Under the pieces are notes generated by a model. The model did no database searches, was not told the origin of the DNA, and saw nothing but the letters and a program-made list of their open reading frames with translations. A DNA stretch of 64,000 nucleotides from Luteolibacter sp. Y139 (GTDB taxonomy: Bacteria > Verrucomicrobiota > Verrucomicrobiia > Verrucomicrobiales > Akkermansiaceae). Positions 42,507 to 50,516 of this stretch are shown piece after piece. The position numbers and the translations under genes were made by a program. Every line of letters starts with the position of its first letter. Position 1 is the stretch's first letter. The stretch covers positions 124,001 through 188,000 of the forward strand of contig NZ_JBBUKT010000004.1 of NCBI RefSeq assembly GCF_038066715.1, written 5' to 3'.

Positions 42507-42628
42507 CGATGTCGGATGCTGGGAACCCTGCGAGGAATTCACCTTGAGCCGGGATCGCGACAGGACACGCCGGAGAGATTCGCACGATCAAGAATGAAAC
42601 CCGCCGCATCGTCCGGACGTATGGCGGA

Positions 42629-43405
42629 ATGATGTTGCCGCGCTACTCATGGATTCGCTTCGTCGTCCTTTCCGCACTGATCGGGTGGATTTCCGGGGCA
42701 AGGGCGGCGGAACTTCCTGCGGAAGCGGATTTACGGCCGCAGATGAAGGCATGGGATCTGGGGCCGCGATCTCAGGGCGGGCGGCCGACTTGCTCGGTCT
42801 TCACCTTTACGGGCGGACTGGAATTCGCCTTGGGGAAGGCGCGGAAGAAGGGAGCGCGGTTGAGCGTGGATTACGTGAACTGGGCGGCGAATCAGGAGCG
42901 GGAGAAGGCGCGGGACGGTGGATTTTTCTCGGACATGTGGAAGGGCTTCGCGCGGCACGGGGTGTGTGCGGAGGACGAGATGCCGTATGGGAGGAAGTTC
43001 GATGCGGAGCGGAAGCCGGATGAGAAGGCGGCGGCTTTTGCCAAAGAGACGATGGCGCTGGGGCTTTCCGAGCATTGGCTCAAGGCGTGGAATCCGAAGA
43101 CGGGATTGAGCGAAGAGGAGCTCGCATCGATCAAGGGGACGCTGAATGCGGGTTGGCCGGTATGTGGCGGGTTTCGTTGGCCGAATCATGCGGCTTGGAA
43201 AGACGGGGTGCTCCAGGTGTGCGGGGCGGACGAGGTGTTCGATGGGCACAGCGTGCTGTTAGTCGGCTACCGTGATGATGCGGCGCAGCCGGGCGGCGGG
43301 GTTTTCCTGATCCGGGATTCTGGAAGTGGTGAGGACCGCGCGATGCCTTATGGCTATGCGAAGGCGTTCATGAACGATGCGCTATGGATCCGTTCGGGGA
43401 AGTGA
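42629..43405 (+). CDS. exported papain-like (C1) cysteine protease
   Basis: 258 residues (ATG 42629 or 42632). Signal peptide SWIRFVVLSALIGWISGARA. The catalytic Cys segment is GPRSQGGRPTCSVFTFTGGL, equivalent to the QGxCGSCWAF motif of papains with CWAF replaced by CSVF. The His segment is FDGHSVLLVGYRDDA. The usual Asn-Ser-Trp (NSWG) reads IRDSGSGED, so the Asn is changed to Asp or lost. Gln, Cys and His are kept, so activity is possible but altered. Substrate unknown; expected in the periplasm or outside. Confidence 0.75.
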   Translation: MMLPRYSWIRFVVLSALIGWISGARAAELPAEADLRPQMKAWDLGPRSQGGRPTCSVFTFTGGLEFALGKARKKGARLSVDYVNWAANQEREKARDGGFFSDMWKGFARHGVCAEDEMPYGRKFDAERKPDEKAAAFAKETMALGLSEHWLKAWNPKTGLSEEELASIKGTLNAGWPVCGGFRWPNHAAWKDGVLQVCGADEVFDGHSVLLVGYRDDAAQPGGGVFLIRDSGSGEDRAMPYGYAKAFMNDALWIRSGK

Positions 43406-43492
43406 TCGTTTGGTTTCAATTTTGGCGATGACTTGAAGGCGGGTTTCACCGGGGTTGATCCACGTGGGAATTGTGTGCCTGCGAAACCGACC

Positions 43493-43924
43493 ATGCTTAC
43501 CAAAGCCTACCTAGAGCCGACCCAGGAGTCGGGCCGCGCGTTTTTCTCCCGCCAGATTTCTGGAAGTGTCGTGATGCTGAATCTGCTGCGCTTTCGCGCG
43601 ATTGCGGATTACTCGGCTGCACCGGATCTCGCGCCGGCCTCGCCGATCACGGGAGAAGAAGCCTACCGCCTCTACATGGAGCACACGCTGCCGCATCTGG
43701 AGAAGTCCGGTGGTGAGATTGTCTTCTTCGGCCGTGGCGGTGAGTTCCTGATCGGGCCGAGTGAGGAACGATGGGATGCGGTGATGCTGGTGCGCCAATC
43801 CAGCATGGCTTCCTTTCTGGAGTTCGCCTCGAACGAGGCCTATCTCGCGGGGATGGGGCATCGCGTCGCGGCTTTGGAAGACTCGCGCTTGCTGCCGATC
43901 ATCGAGGAGGAGACTCGTCCCTGA
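43493..43924 (+). CDS. DUF1330-family protein
   Basis: 143 residues from ATG 43493. The pattern GSVVMLNLLRFRAIADY, GEEAYRLYMEHTLPHLEKSG, GGEIVFFGRGG and WDAVMLVRQSSMASFLEFAS, ending NEAYLAGMGHRVAALEDSRL, is that of DUF1330/ABM-like dimeric ferredoxin-fold proteins. No function is known. No signal peptide. Confidence 0.75.
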   Translation: MLTKAYLEPTQESGRAFFSRQISGSVVMLNLLRFRAIADYSAAPDLAPASPITGEEAYRLYMEHTLPHLEKSGGEIVFFGRGGEFLIGPSEERWDAVMLVRQSSMASFLEFASNEAYLAGMGHRVAALEDSRLLPIIEEETRP

Positions 43925-43975
43925 GGAAGCCCGCTTCTCCATGCAGCCGCGGTTTGGCACGTTTGACAGAATAAG

Positions 43976-44641
43976 ATGACTCCAGGAGAAATCGCACAGG
44001 AAGAACTTCGGAAGAAGTATGGCACGCTCTTCGATGAAGTCAGCGCGTTGCTTTTCCGGCACGATCCGATCGGGATCAATTTCGAGTCGAATGGCGACGA
44101 GTATGATCCTGAGGCGCGGACCATTCTACCGCGACTTCCCGAGTGCAAATCCGAGGCGGATGTCCTCGCGGTGGTGCATGACGAGTTCCGCCGATGGTTT
44201 GGTGAGGCGGGGCCGATAAGGAATTACGCAAAAATTGCTGGTGAGATCTGGGTGCTTTGGCGTGAAAAGGCGATCCATCCCATGCCTGATTCCCTCTTGC
44301 CTGAAAAGGAACTGCTCCTCGCCGCTTATGTGGCTTTCAATGCGCGTGACATTGATGCCGCGCTTGCCCTCATGACTTCCGACGTGGCCTGGCCGCGAGC
44401 GTTCAAGGGCGGGTTTGTCCGTGGTCCGGAGGAAGTCCGTGCTTATTGGACCGAGCAGTGGAGCGAGATCGATCCGCATGTGGAGCCGGTCGCTTTTCAT
44501 CCGCAGGATGACGGGAGCATCCTGGTGGAGGTGCAGCAGGTGGTTCGCGATTTGAACGGCAGCGTGCTGGCTGATGAGCGGGTGAGGCATCGGTTCACCT
44601 TGGAGGGTGGCCTGATCCAGCGGATGGAGGTTGATGGCTGA
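43976..44641 (+). CDS. two-domain protein with C-terminal SnoaL/NTF2-like fold
   Basis: 221 residues. The N-terminal ~100 residues (LRKKYGTLFDEVSALLFRHD, YDPEARTILPRLPECKSEAD) resemble small proteins of unknown function that bear the PIGINF and DEYD motifs, complete in themselves up to AIHPMPDSLLPEKE. The C-terminal ~115 residues are a SnoaL-like domain (LLLAAYVAFNARDIDAALAL, MTSDVAWPRAF, RGPEEVRAYWTEQWSE, VRHRFTLEGGLIQRMEV). It looks like a fusion of two usually separate proteins. Neither activity can be named. Confidence 0.65.
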   Translation: MTPGEIAQEELRKKYGTLFDEVSALLFRHDPIGINFESNGDEYDPEARTILPRLPECKSEADVLAVVHDEFRRWFGEAGPIRNYAKIAGEIWVLWREKAIHPMPDSLLPEKELLLAAYVAFNARDIDAALALMTSDVAWPRAFKGGFVRGPEEVRAYWTEQWSEIDPHVEPVAFHPQDDGSILVEVQQVVRDLNGSVLADERVRHRFTLEGGLIQRMEVDG

Positions 44642-44699
44642 AATTTGAATTTCTGATGAGCGGGAGTTTGCTCGGGCTGGTAGAATTGAAGAACAAGCC

Positions 44700-45116
44700 A
44701 TGAAAACCCAACGCATCGCGCTCGCGCTCACAGCTATCAACTTAGTCCTGCTCGTCTTCATTCTGATCCGTCTGCGTCCTGCGGCGGCAGGGCAGGGCGT
44801 GGTGCCTGTGTTGCGAGCGCGCTCTTTGGAGATCGTCGATGAGCAGGGGAGAGTGCGTTCGCAGATCCTCGTGACCACGCCAACGACGATGCCCGATGGG
44901 AAGAGCTATCCGGAAGGAGCGTTGTTCCGGTTGATCGATCCGAATGGACGGCCGGTCGTGAAAATCGGCGGGTCGGTGGATGGCTCGGCAATCAGTCTCG
45001 GCGGAGATTCCGAGCGCAGGGAGTGGAGCGGCATTCAACTTCTCGCCGAAGGCTCGGGCAGCACGGTGAAGCTGACGAACAAGGACGGACGCCAGGAGGT
45101 GGTTACGCCGAAGTAG
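44700..45116 (+). CDS. membrane-anchored hypothetical protein
   Basis: 138 residues. N-terminal hydrophobic helix (IALALTAINLVLLVFILIRL), then a beta-rich domain (RARSLEIVDEQGRVRSQILV, GALFRLIDPNGRPVVKIGGS, LTNKDGRQEVVTPK). The pattern 'IVDEQGRVRAQI...LIDxNGRPxVKI' occurs in other bacterial hypothetical proteins. Probably a periplasm-facing beta domain. It starts 58 bp after the SnoaL gene. Confidence 0.6.
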   Translation: MKTQRIALALTAINLVLLVFILIRLRPAAAGQGVVPVLRARSLEIVDEQGRVRSQILVTTPTTMPDGKSYPEGALFRLIDPNGRPVVKIGGSVDGSAISLGGDSERREWSGIQLLAEGSGSTVKLTNKDGRQEVVTPK

Positions 45117-45182
45117 GCGGGTCTTCTCGCCTTCTGAAAGAAGGTTGCGACGGAAGCGGAAGCCAGCGGCTTTGAAGTAGCG

Positions 45183-45647
45183 ATGCTGGTTTTGCGGAGG
45201 AGAGTGAAGAAGCGTTGGATCGTCGTTGGGATCGCCCTGCTGGGAGCCGTCGGGTTGCTCTATCTATTCTCTCCGAAGCGCGATCTGGAAGTGGCGTTGG
45301 GCGTGAAGCGACTGCCCGGCTCGCTGAAACACGAACGGGTCAGGGTCGACAATTGGACCGACTACCTAGTGGATTCCTACTTCGAGATCGATCCTGCGGA
45401 TATGCGGTGCTTGCTAGCGGTCCGCCCCTATGAGGAAGTTGTGACGCCTTCGATCCTTAAAACGAAGATTCGAGCGGCCCCTTCATCCAAGCCGGCGGGT
45501 TTCTATTTTTTTCCCGAGGTTCCTCGCTTCGAGACAAAGCACCGCTGGGAGTGGGAGCCAACTCCGGGAGTAGCTGATTCCCCTCGTTGTGAAATTTCGG
45601 TCAGCGAGGATTTCTCCAAGGCTTACATCCAATATTCCGGAGGCTGA
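45183..45647 (+). CDS. membrane-anchored hypothetical protein
   Basis: 154 residues. A basic N-terminus (LRRRVKKR) precedes one helix (WIVVGIALLGAVGLLYLF). The soluble part includes DYLVDSYFEIDPADMRCLLA and ends EISVSEDFSKAYIQYSGG. This resembles the protein at 39938 in layout and in the segment before the final hairpin, so the two may be distant paralogues. Converges with the lipoprotein gene, 8 bp away. Confidence 0.55.
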   Translation: MLVLRRRVKKRWIVVGIALLGAVGLLYLFSPKRDLEVALGVKRLPGSLKHERVRVDNWTDYLVDSYFEIDPADMRCLLAVRPYEEVVTPSILKTKIRAAPSSKPAGFYFFPEVPRFETKHRWEWEPTPGVADSPRCEISVSEDFSKAYIQYSGG

Positions 45648-45655
45648 ACGATGGC

Positions 45656-46045
45656 TCACTGCCCCTGATAGGGAAGCGGTGCGTCCTTTGGGAGCGGAGG
45701 GCTGTCCGGGGGAAGTGGTGGCAAGGTATCGCCGGTCTGGGTGGGTGAGGTTGCCGGCTGGTCGAGGTGCTGGCGCTGTTGCTGGGTTGCGTCGGAGTGG
45801 CGGTTGATCTCGGCGGCGCGCTTGGCCTTGTCCTCATCGGCCTCCTTCTTGGCCTTCTCTTCCTTTTCCTTCTTCTCCTTGGCCTTTTCCTCGTCGCTTT
45901 TGCTGAAGGCTTTCTTCGTGCTTTTGTAGCCGGCCTTGCCGACGTCGGCAGCGGCCCCCACGACGCGGAAGGGGAGCTTGATCAGCCCGCAGGATGGCAG
46001 CAGGCCGGTGGCGAGCAGGCAGGAAAGGAGCAGGCGGCGGTTCAT
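45656..46045 (-). CDS. small lipoprotein with charged coiled-coil segment
   Basis: 129 residues. The N-terminus MNRRLLLSCLLATGLLPSCG is a lipoprotein signal with lipobox LPSC. After LIKLPFRVVGAAADVGKAGY comes a Lys/Glu/Ala-rich run of about 40 residues (DEEKAKEKKEKEEKAKKEAD and on) predicted as a single charged helix, then a Gln- and Pro-rich tail ending PLPYQGQ. It looks like an envelope spacer or linker; no family recognised. Confidence 0.65.
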   Translation of the reverse strand: MNRRLLLSCLLATGLLPSCGLIKLPFRVVGAAADVGKAGYKSTKKAFSKSDEEKAKEKKEKEEKAKKEADEDKAKRAAEINRHSDATQQQRQHLDQPATSPTQTGDTLPPLPPDSPPLPKDAPLPYQGQ

Positions 46046-46131
46046 GGCGGCGAGCCTAGCGGGCGAAATCGCGGCGGCGAGCGGATTGAAAGTCTTCCGC
46101 CGGGTGCGGGCTTCGCGTTAGAACGGCGGGC

Positions 46132-46839
46132 GTGAAGGGAACGCTATGGTGCCTGCACGGGGCGGTCGGCCAGGCGGCGGACTGGCAGGGGTTCGCCGTG
46201 CCGGGCTGGGCCGTGAAGCGGGTGGACTTGTGGCGTTTCCTCGCCTGTTGCCCGATGACGATGCCGGAGTTCGGGCGGGCGCTGAATGAGGAGGCGCGGG
46301 CGGTGGAGGGGAAGCAGGTGCTCATTGGCTACTCGATGGGGGCGCGGCTGGGCTTGCATGCGCTGTTGAATGGCGGGCCTTGGGATGCGGCAGTGTTGGT
46401 CGCGCCAAATCCGGGGCTGGAGTCGGAGGTGGAACGTGCTGCGCGACGGGAAGGCGATGCGGAGTGGGCTAGTCGGGCGTTGTCCGGGGAGTGGGCGGAT
46501 TTTCTGGAGGCGTGGAATGCGCAGCCGGTGCTGGCGGCCTCGGATCGGAGGCAGGGACTGTCCGCGCATTTCCGGCGGGAGGTGGCGCGGAGCTTTATCG
46601 ATTGGTCGCTGGGGGCGCAGGAGCCGCTGTGGGGGAGGCTCGGAGAGATCGGCTGTCCGGTGCTGTGGTGCACGGGGGAGCGGGATGGGAAATTCACGGC
46701 GCTGGGCGAGCGGGCGGTGCGGTCTTTGAAAGACGGCGAGCTGTGGGTGGCGCCGGGCGCGGGGCACCGGGTGCCGTGGGATGCGCCGGCGGCGTTCCAG
46801 CAGCGGGTCGGGGAATTTCTTGAGCGGGTGGGTTCCTGA
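46132..46839 (+). CDS. menH: alpha/beta hydrolase, likely MenH
   Basis: 235 residues from GTG 46132 ([18 protein letters not shown]). The nucleophile motif is [15 protein letters not shown] (GxSxG), the catalytic Asp is likely in GERDGKF and the His in PGAGHRVPW. The order and motifs fit the MenH subfamily, which eliminates pyruvate from SEPHCHC to give 2-succinyl-6-hydroxy-2,4-cyclohexadiene-1-carboxylate. The assignment rests mainly on menB being only 17 bp downstream; the sequence alone would say 'alpha/beta hydrolase'. Confidence 0.75.
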   Translation: MKGTLWCLHGAVGQAADWQGFAVPGWAVKRVDLWRFLACCPMTMPEFGRALNEEARAVEGKQVLIGYSMGARLGLHALLNGGPWDAAVLVAPNPGLESEVERAARREGDAEWASRALSGEWADFLEAWNAQPVLAASDRRQGLSAHFRREVARSFIDWSLGAQEPLWGRLGEIGCPVLWCTGERDGKFTALGERAVRSLKDGELWVAPGAGHRVPWDAPAAFQQRVGEFLERVGS

Positions 46840-46856
46840 GCCAAGACTCCGCCGCC

Positions 46857-47672
46857 ATGTGGAGCCCCGTTTGCGAATTCCAGGACATCCGTTACGAGAC
46901 GACCGACGAAGGTCAGATCGCCAAGATCACGATCAATCGCCCGGAGGTGCGGAACGCCTTCCGCCCGCAGACGGTCAATGAGCTGCTGCAGGCCTTCGAG
47001 ATGGCGCATCAGGACCCGCAGGTGGGTGTCATCATTCTCACGGGCGAGGGGCCGGATGCCTTTTGCTCCGGCGGCGACCAGAAGGTCCGCGGCCATGCCG
47101 GCTATGTCGGCGACGATGGGGTGCCGCGCCTCAACGTGCTGGATCTCCAGAAGAAGATCCGCGGCTTGCCGAAGCCGGTGGTGGCGATGGTGGCGGGTTA
47201 TGCGATCGGCGGCGGCCACGTCTTGCACGTGGTCTGCGATCTGACGATCGCCGCGGACAATGCCCGCTTCGGCCAGACCGGTCCGAAGGTGGGCTCGTTC
47301 GATGGCGGCCTCGGCTCCAGTTACCTCGCCCGCATCGTCGGCCAGAAGAAGGCCCGCGAGATCTGGTACCTGTGCCGCCAGTATGATGCACAGCAGGCGC
47401 TGGACATGGGCCTGGTGAATACCGTGGTGCCGCTCGCCGATCTGGAAAAGGAAACGCTCCAGTGGTGCCGGGAGATGCTCCAGCACTCGCCGCTGGCGCT
47501 GCGCTGCCTGAAGTCCGCGCTGAATGCCGACTGCGATGGCCAGATGGGCCTGCTGGATTTGGCCGGAAATGCCACGCTGCTCTATTACATGAGCGAGGAG
47601 GCGAAGGAGGGCAAACAGGCCTTCGTCGAGAAGCGGAAGCCGGACTTTTCGAAGTTCCCGCGGGTCCCGTGA
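46857..47672 (+). CDS. menB: 1,4-dihydroxy-2-naphthoyl-CoA synthase MenB
   Basis: 271 residues, the family's usual length. It closes the second ring of the naphthoquinone from o-succinylbenzoyl-CoA. Crotonase-fold motifs are complete: [68 protein letters not shown] (oxyanion and active-site Asp region), [17 protein letters not shown] and the C-terminal [19 protein letters not shown], which is diagnostic of MenB. It forms an operon with menH. Confidence 0.96.
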   Translation: MWSPVCEFQDIRYETTDEGQIAKITINRPEVRNAFRPQTVNELLQAFEMAHQDPQVGVIILTGEGPDAFCSGGDQKVRGHAGYVGDDGVPRLNVLDLQKKIRGLPKPVVAMVAGYAIGGGHVLHVVCDLTIAADNARFGQTGPKVGSFDGGLGSSYLARIVGQKKAREIWYLCRQYDAQQALDMGLVNTVVPLADLEKETLQWCREMLQHSPLALRCLKSALNADCDGQMGLLDLAGNATLLYYMSEEAKEGKQAFVEKRKPDFSKFPRVP

Positions 47673-47714
47673 GGAAGTGGTCCGAGTTTCCGGAGTTTCA
47701 GAATTGATTGATCT

Positions 47715-47749
47715 CCGCCCGCTCCGGTCATCGCCGCGCGGGCGGTTTT
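47715..47749 (+). terminator. probable terminator after menB
   Basis: CCGCCCGC (47715-47722) pairs with GCGGGCGG (47738-47745) around a 15-nt loop, followed by TTTT. The long loop makes it less ideal than the other terminators in the window. Confidence 0.6.
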
Positions 47750-47841
47750 GCGCGGGTAGGTGTCAAAGGTCAGGCTTGCCGTGACGTTTGAAGCTGCTAG
47801 AAAGCGGATGGTCGGGAAAGCCCGATCCCATTCGCACAACC

Positions 47842-48993
47842 ATGAAACACAACGACTCCTCCAAATTCCTGTGCAGTGTCTTGCTGGCACTCGCCGCGGC
47901 CACGCCGTTGGCACATGCGGGCAAGGGACCACCAGAGCCCGACTTCGACACCGGGCTCCTCCTCGCTTCCGGTATCGGAAATGCGGCGCTGACCACCGCA
48001 CGGACCACCACCCGCGATGTGGGTGACCGCCTGTTCGCGATGCGCGCGGGCATTCGCCCGATGGAAGAGACAGTGCAATCCGAAGCCGCTGCCGCCGATC
48101 CCAAGGGTGGCATGGCCAAGAGCCCGATCACCCGGACTGTCAGCAGCCTGCGCTGCTGGGAAGTCTATGGCTCGCTCTACTACTACAACGAGGAGCAGGC
48201 CGCCCAACTGGGCTTCATCCCCGGAATCGTGGGCGGTCCGAATGGCGGATTGCTGCCGGTGCACCCAAGCACTGACGTCGACATCTTCGGCGGCAACATC
48301 GGCATCGAGCGTCACTTCACCGAAAACTGGAGCGCTGGCCTCGCCCTCGGCTATGCGAATACCGATGCGGACATGGCCTTCGCCGGTACCAGCGACATCG
48401 ATACCTTTTCGATCACTCCCTACGTCTCCTTCTACAAGGCGGATGCCTTTGGCTCTGCCGACTACTGGGCGGACCTGATGTATTCGCATGGTTTCAACGA
48501 TTTCGACATCCATCGCCTGACCGGCGGTGGCTTCACCAGTGCTTCGCCGGAAGCTGACACCGACGAGGTCGAATTCACCACCGGTATCAACCTGGGTTCC
48601 GCCAAGTTGGTTCATGGCCCGTACGCCGGCCTGCGCTGGATCACTGGCACGATCGACTCCTACAACGAAATCGGTGCCGGCGGTGGCTTCTTCCCGGAGC
48701 AGGACATCGACTCGCTGGTCAGCACGCTCGGCTACCAGCTCTCCTTCCCGATCGCCCTGAGCCACGGCACGCTGGTGCCGCAGGTGCGCGGTGCGTGGGA
48801 GCATGAGTTCGAGGATGGCAACACCATCTTCGGCATTCCGCTGGGCCAGCCTGCCGAGGATGTGGCAGTGCTCGGTGCTGGCCTCGGCTTCTATTGCCAG
48901 AGCGGCTGGAACGCGGTGCTCGACTACGAAGCCCGCCTCAGCAGCGATATCGAGGGACACTACGTCTCGCTGAAAATCGGCAAGGAATTCTGA
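47842..48993 (+). CDS. outer-membrane beta-barrel protein (autotransporter-barrel type)
   Basis: 383 residues from ATG 47842. Signal peptide KFLCSVLLALAAATPLAHA. A ~100-residue N-terminal part with an Ala/Thr-rich helix (GIGNAALTTARTTTRDVGDR) is followed by alternating amphipathic strands typical of a barrel (DIFGGNIGIERHFTENWSAG, LALGYANTDADMAF, SITPYVSFYKAD, LVPQVRGAWEHEFEDG, NAVLDYEARLSSDIEG). The chain ends HYVSLKIGKEF; a terminal Phe is the sorting signal of outer membrane barrels. Large passenger repeats are absent, so it is a stand-alone barrel. Confidence 0.8.
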   Translation: MKHNDSSKFLCSVLLALAAATPLAHAGKGPPEPDFDTGLLLASGIGNAALTTARTTTRDVGDRLFAMRAGIRPMEETVQSEAAAADPKGGMAKSPITRTVSSLRCWEVYGSLYYYNEEQAAQLGFIPGIVGGPNGGLLPVHPSTDVDIFGGNIGIERHFTENWSAGLALGYANTDADMAFAGTSDIDTFSITPYVSFYKADAFGSADYWADLMYSHGFNDFDIHRLTGGGFTSASPEADTDEVEFTTGINLGSAKLVHGPYAGLRWITGTIDSYNEIGAGGGFFPEQDIDSLVSTLGYQLSFPIALSHGTLVPQVRGAWEHEFEDGNTIFGIPLGQPAEDVAVLGAGLGFYCQSGWNAVLDYEARLSSDIEGHYVSLKIGKEF

Positions 48994-49020
48994 TTTCCTT
49001 GCGTTGTTCGGATTGCTTTT

Positions 49021-49056
49021 GCCCGTCCCGGTGACTGCCGGGGCGGGCATGTTTTT
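49021..49056 (+). terminator. rho-independent terminator after the barrel gene
   Basis: 11-bp stem GCCCGTCCCGG (49021-49031) / CCGGGGCGGGC (49038-49048) with one G-T pair, loop TGACTG, then ATG and T5 (49052-49056). The right half (49030-49057) recurs nearly unchanged at 55863-55886. Confidence 0.85.
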
Positions 49057-49161
49057 GATGGGAGTGCGCTCGGTTGGGGGGAGATTTGGGAGCGCGAAGC
49101 GCGTCTAACAGATTCAAAACTCAAGGACTGGCACCTTTGAAGGAGGAAAGACAGCGGATCA

Positions 49162-50301
49162 TTACTTGAGAAGCTTCTTGAGTCGAGGAAGGGCGGCCTC
49201 GTAGATCGACCGGTGACCCGCCGCGGTAGGATGCTGGCCATCCGCCGTATCGAACTCGATGGAACCAAGATCCAGGAGTTGGGTTTTCGCATCCTTGTTA
49301 GATCCGAGGTAGCTTTCCACAGCCGCGGTAACTTCCGCACGGGCCCTGCCGGAAATGGGGATCATCACGATGATGCGGGTCTCCGGCACGCAGCGCTCAC
49401 GCAACTTCACGAGAGCGGCGATGACGGTCTCCGGCTCGGGTGCTCGGTTTTCCCCGAGGTTGATGAGCACCACCTTGGGACAAGGCTCCAGCTTTCCCCC
49501 GGTCAAGCGGGATGAAGTGCTGGTGATTTGATCCACGAGATCGGCCACCTGAGGGTTGTTTCCGCCACCTCCAGACCAGGCATAGCCGCCGAAGGCCAAG
49601 CGTGATTCGCGATAGCCGAGCTGCTTGGCCAGCAGGTAGCCATAGCTCGCCCGTGCGTCATCGGAGGCGGCCCATTGGTCATCGGGGGGGCGACCTTGCT
49701 TCGACTCATAGGCCGCCGCATCTCCCGAGAGAATGGAGTCACCCAGATTCAGCCATAGCGGCGCGGCGGGCGGGGCCTTGATCGTGCACTTCGGAGCCAC
49801 GGTGAAGCCGGTCAGCGTGACCGCATTGGCAGGCACATCTCCATGGAAGCGGTCTTCAAATGGGGAGAGACCCTTGATGTAGAAGTCGATGACCGGGTTC
49901 GCCACCGCGTCTGACAGGATGACGCTGGATTCCCCTGCGGCAAGCTGGTGGCTCTGGAGAGGACCGTTGTTCACCGTCCATGCCAGGATGGGAAAGCGGG
50001 ATGGTGAAGGATACTTCAGGCGTGAGGTATCCACGTTGAGAACCACCCGCTTGGTGTCCACGAAGGCGAACTTGAAGGAAGCCCCGCAGACCGGCGAATG
50101 CATGGCTCCCCCGCTGCGGATCCAATTGAGTGGCGAGAATCCCGCGATAAGCCCCTCATCTGTCATAGGAACGAGCTTGCCCTCGTGGGACACCGCTGGA
50201 GCCTCCTTGCCGGGCGAGGCGGGAGGTTCCTGTGGATCGGCAAAGCTGACGCCGCTGAGTGAGAGGACAAGCAAGGAGTGGCAAATCAAGCGGCGTGGCA
50301 T
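49162..50301 (-). CDS. secreted SGNH/GDSL hydrolase
   Basis: 379 residues. Signal peptide LICHSLLVLSLSGVSFA. A beta domain (~res 60-170: FKFAFVDTKRVVLNVDTSRL, PILAWTVNNGPLQSHQLAAG) precedes the SGNH domain, a layout like carbohydrate esterases of the CE2/CE3 type. SGNH blocks: Ser in LNLGDSILSG, Gly in AFGGYAWSGGGGNN, Asn in VVLINLGENRAPEPE, and Asp/His in DGQHPTAAGH. It probably removes acyl groups from polysaccharide. It lies 215 bp downstream of the GH81 glucanase gene on the same strand. Confidence 0.8.
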   Translation of the reverse strand: MPRRLICHSLLVLSLSGVSFADPQEPPASPGKEAPAVSHEGKLVPMTDEGLIAGFSPLNWIRSGGAMHSPVCGASFKFAFVDTKRVVLNVDTSRLKYPSPSRFPILAWTVNNGPLQSHQLAAGESSVILSDAVANPVIDFYIKGLSPFEDRFHGDVPANAVTLTGFTVAPKCTIKAPPAAPLWLNLGDSILSGDAAAYESKQGRPPDDQWAASDDARASYGYLLAKQLGYRESRLAFGGYAWSGGGGNNPQVADLVDQITSTSSRLTGGKLEPCPKVVLINLGENRAPEPETVIAALVKLRERCVPETRIIVMIPISGRARAEVTAAVESYLGSNKDAKTQLLDLGSIEFDTADGQHPTAAGHRSIYEAALPRLKKLLK

Positions 50302-50516
50302 GGCTGATTGGAGTCAGGATTGCACGGGAATACGATCCAATCCTGCGAACGCTTGCCCGGCTTGATCAAGGCAATGGTGAAATGCCGTCAAACGACGTCC
50401 AGGTCGGAATTTGCGTCTCCTGCCTTTTCAGCTGAGCATGAGCGGTGAAAACAAGCTTCCCGACAGTCCTCTCGTCGCCGTGGTGCGAAGTGCTCAAATC
50501 CCGGGGAGGGGGTAAC

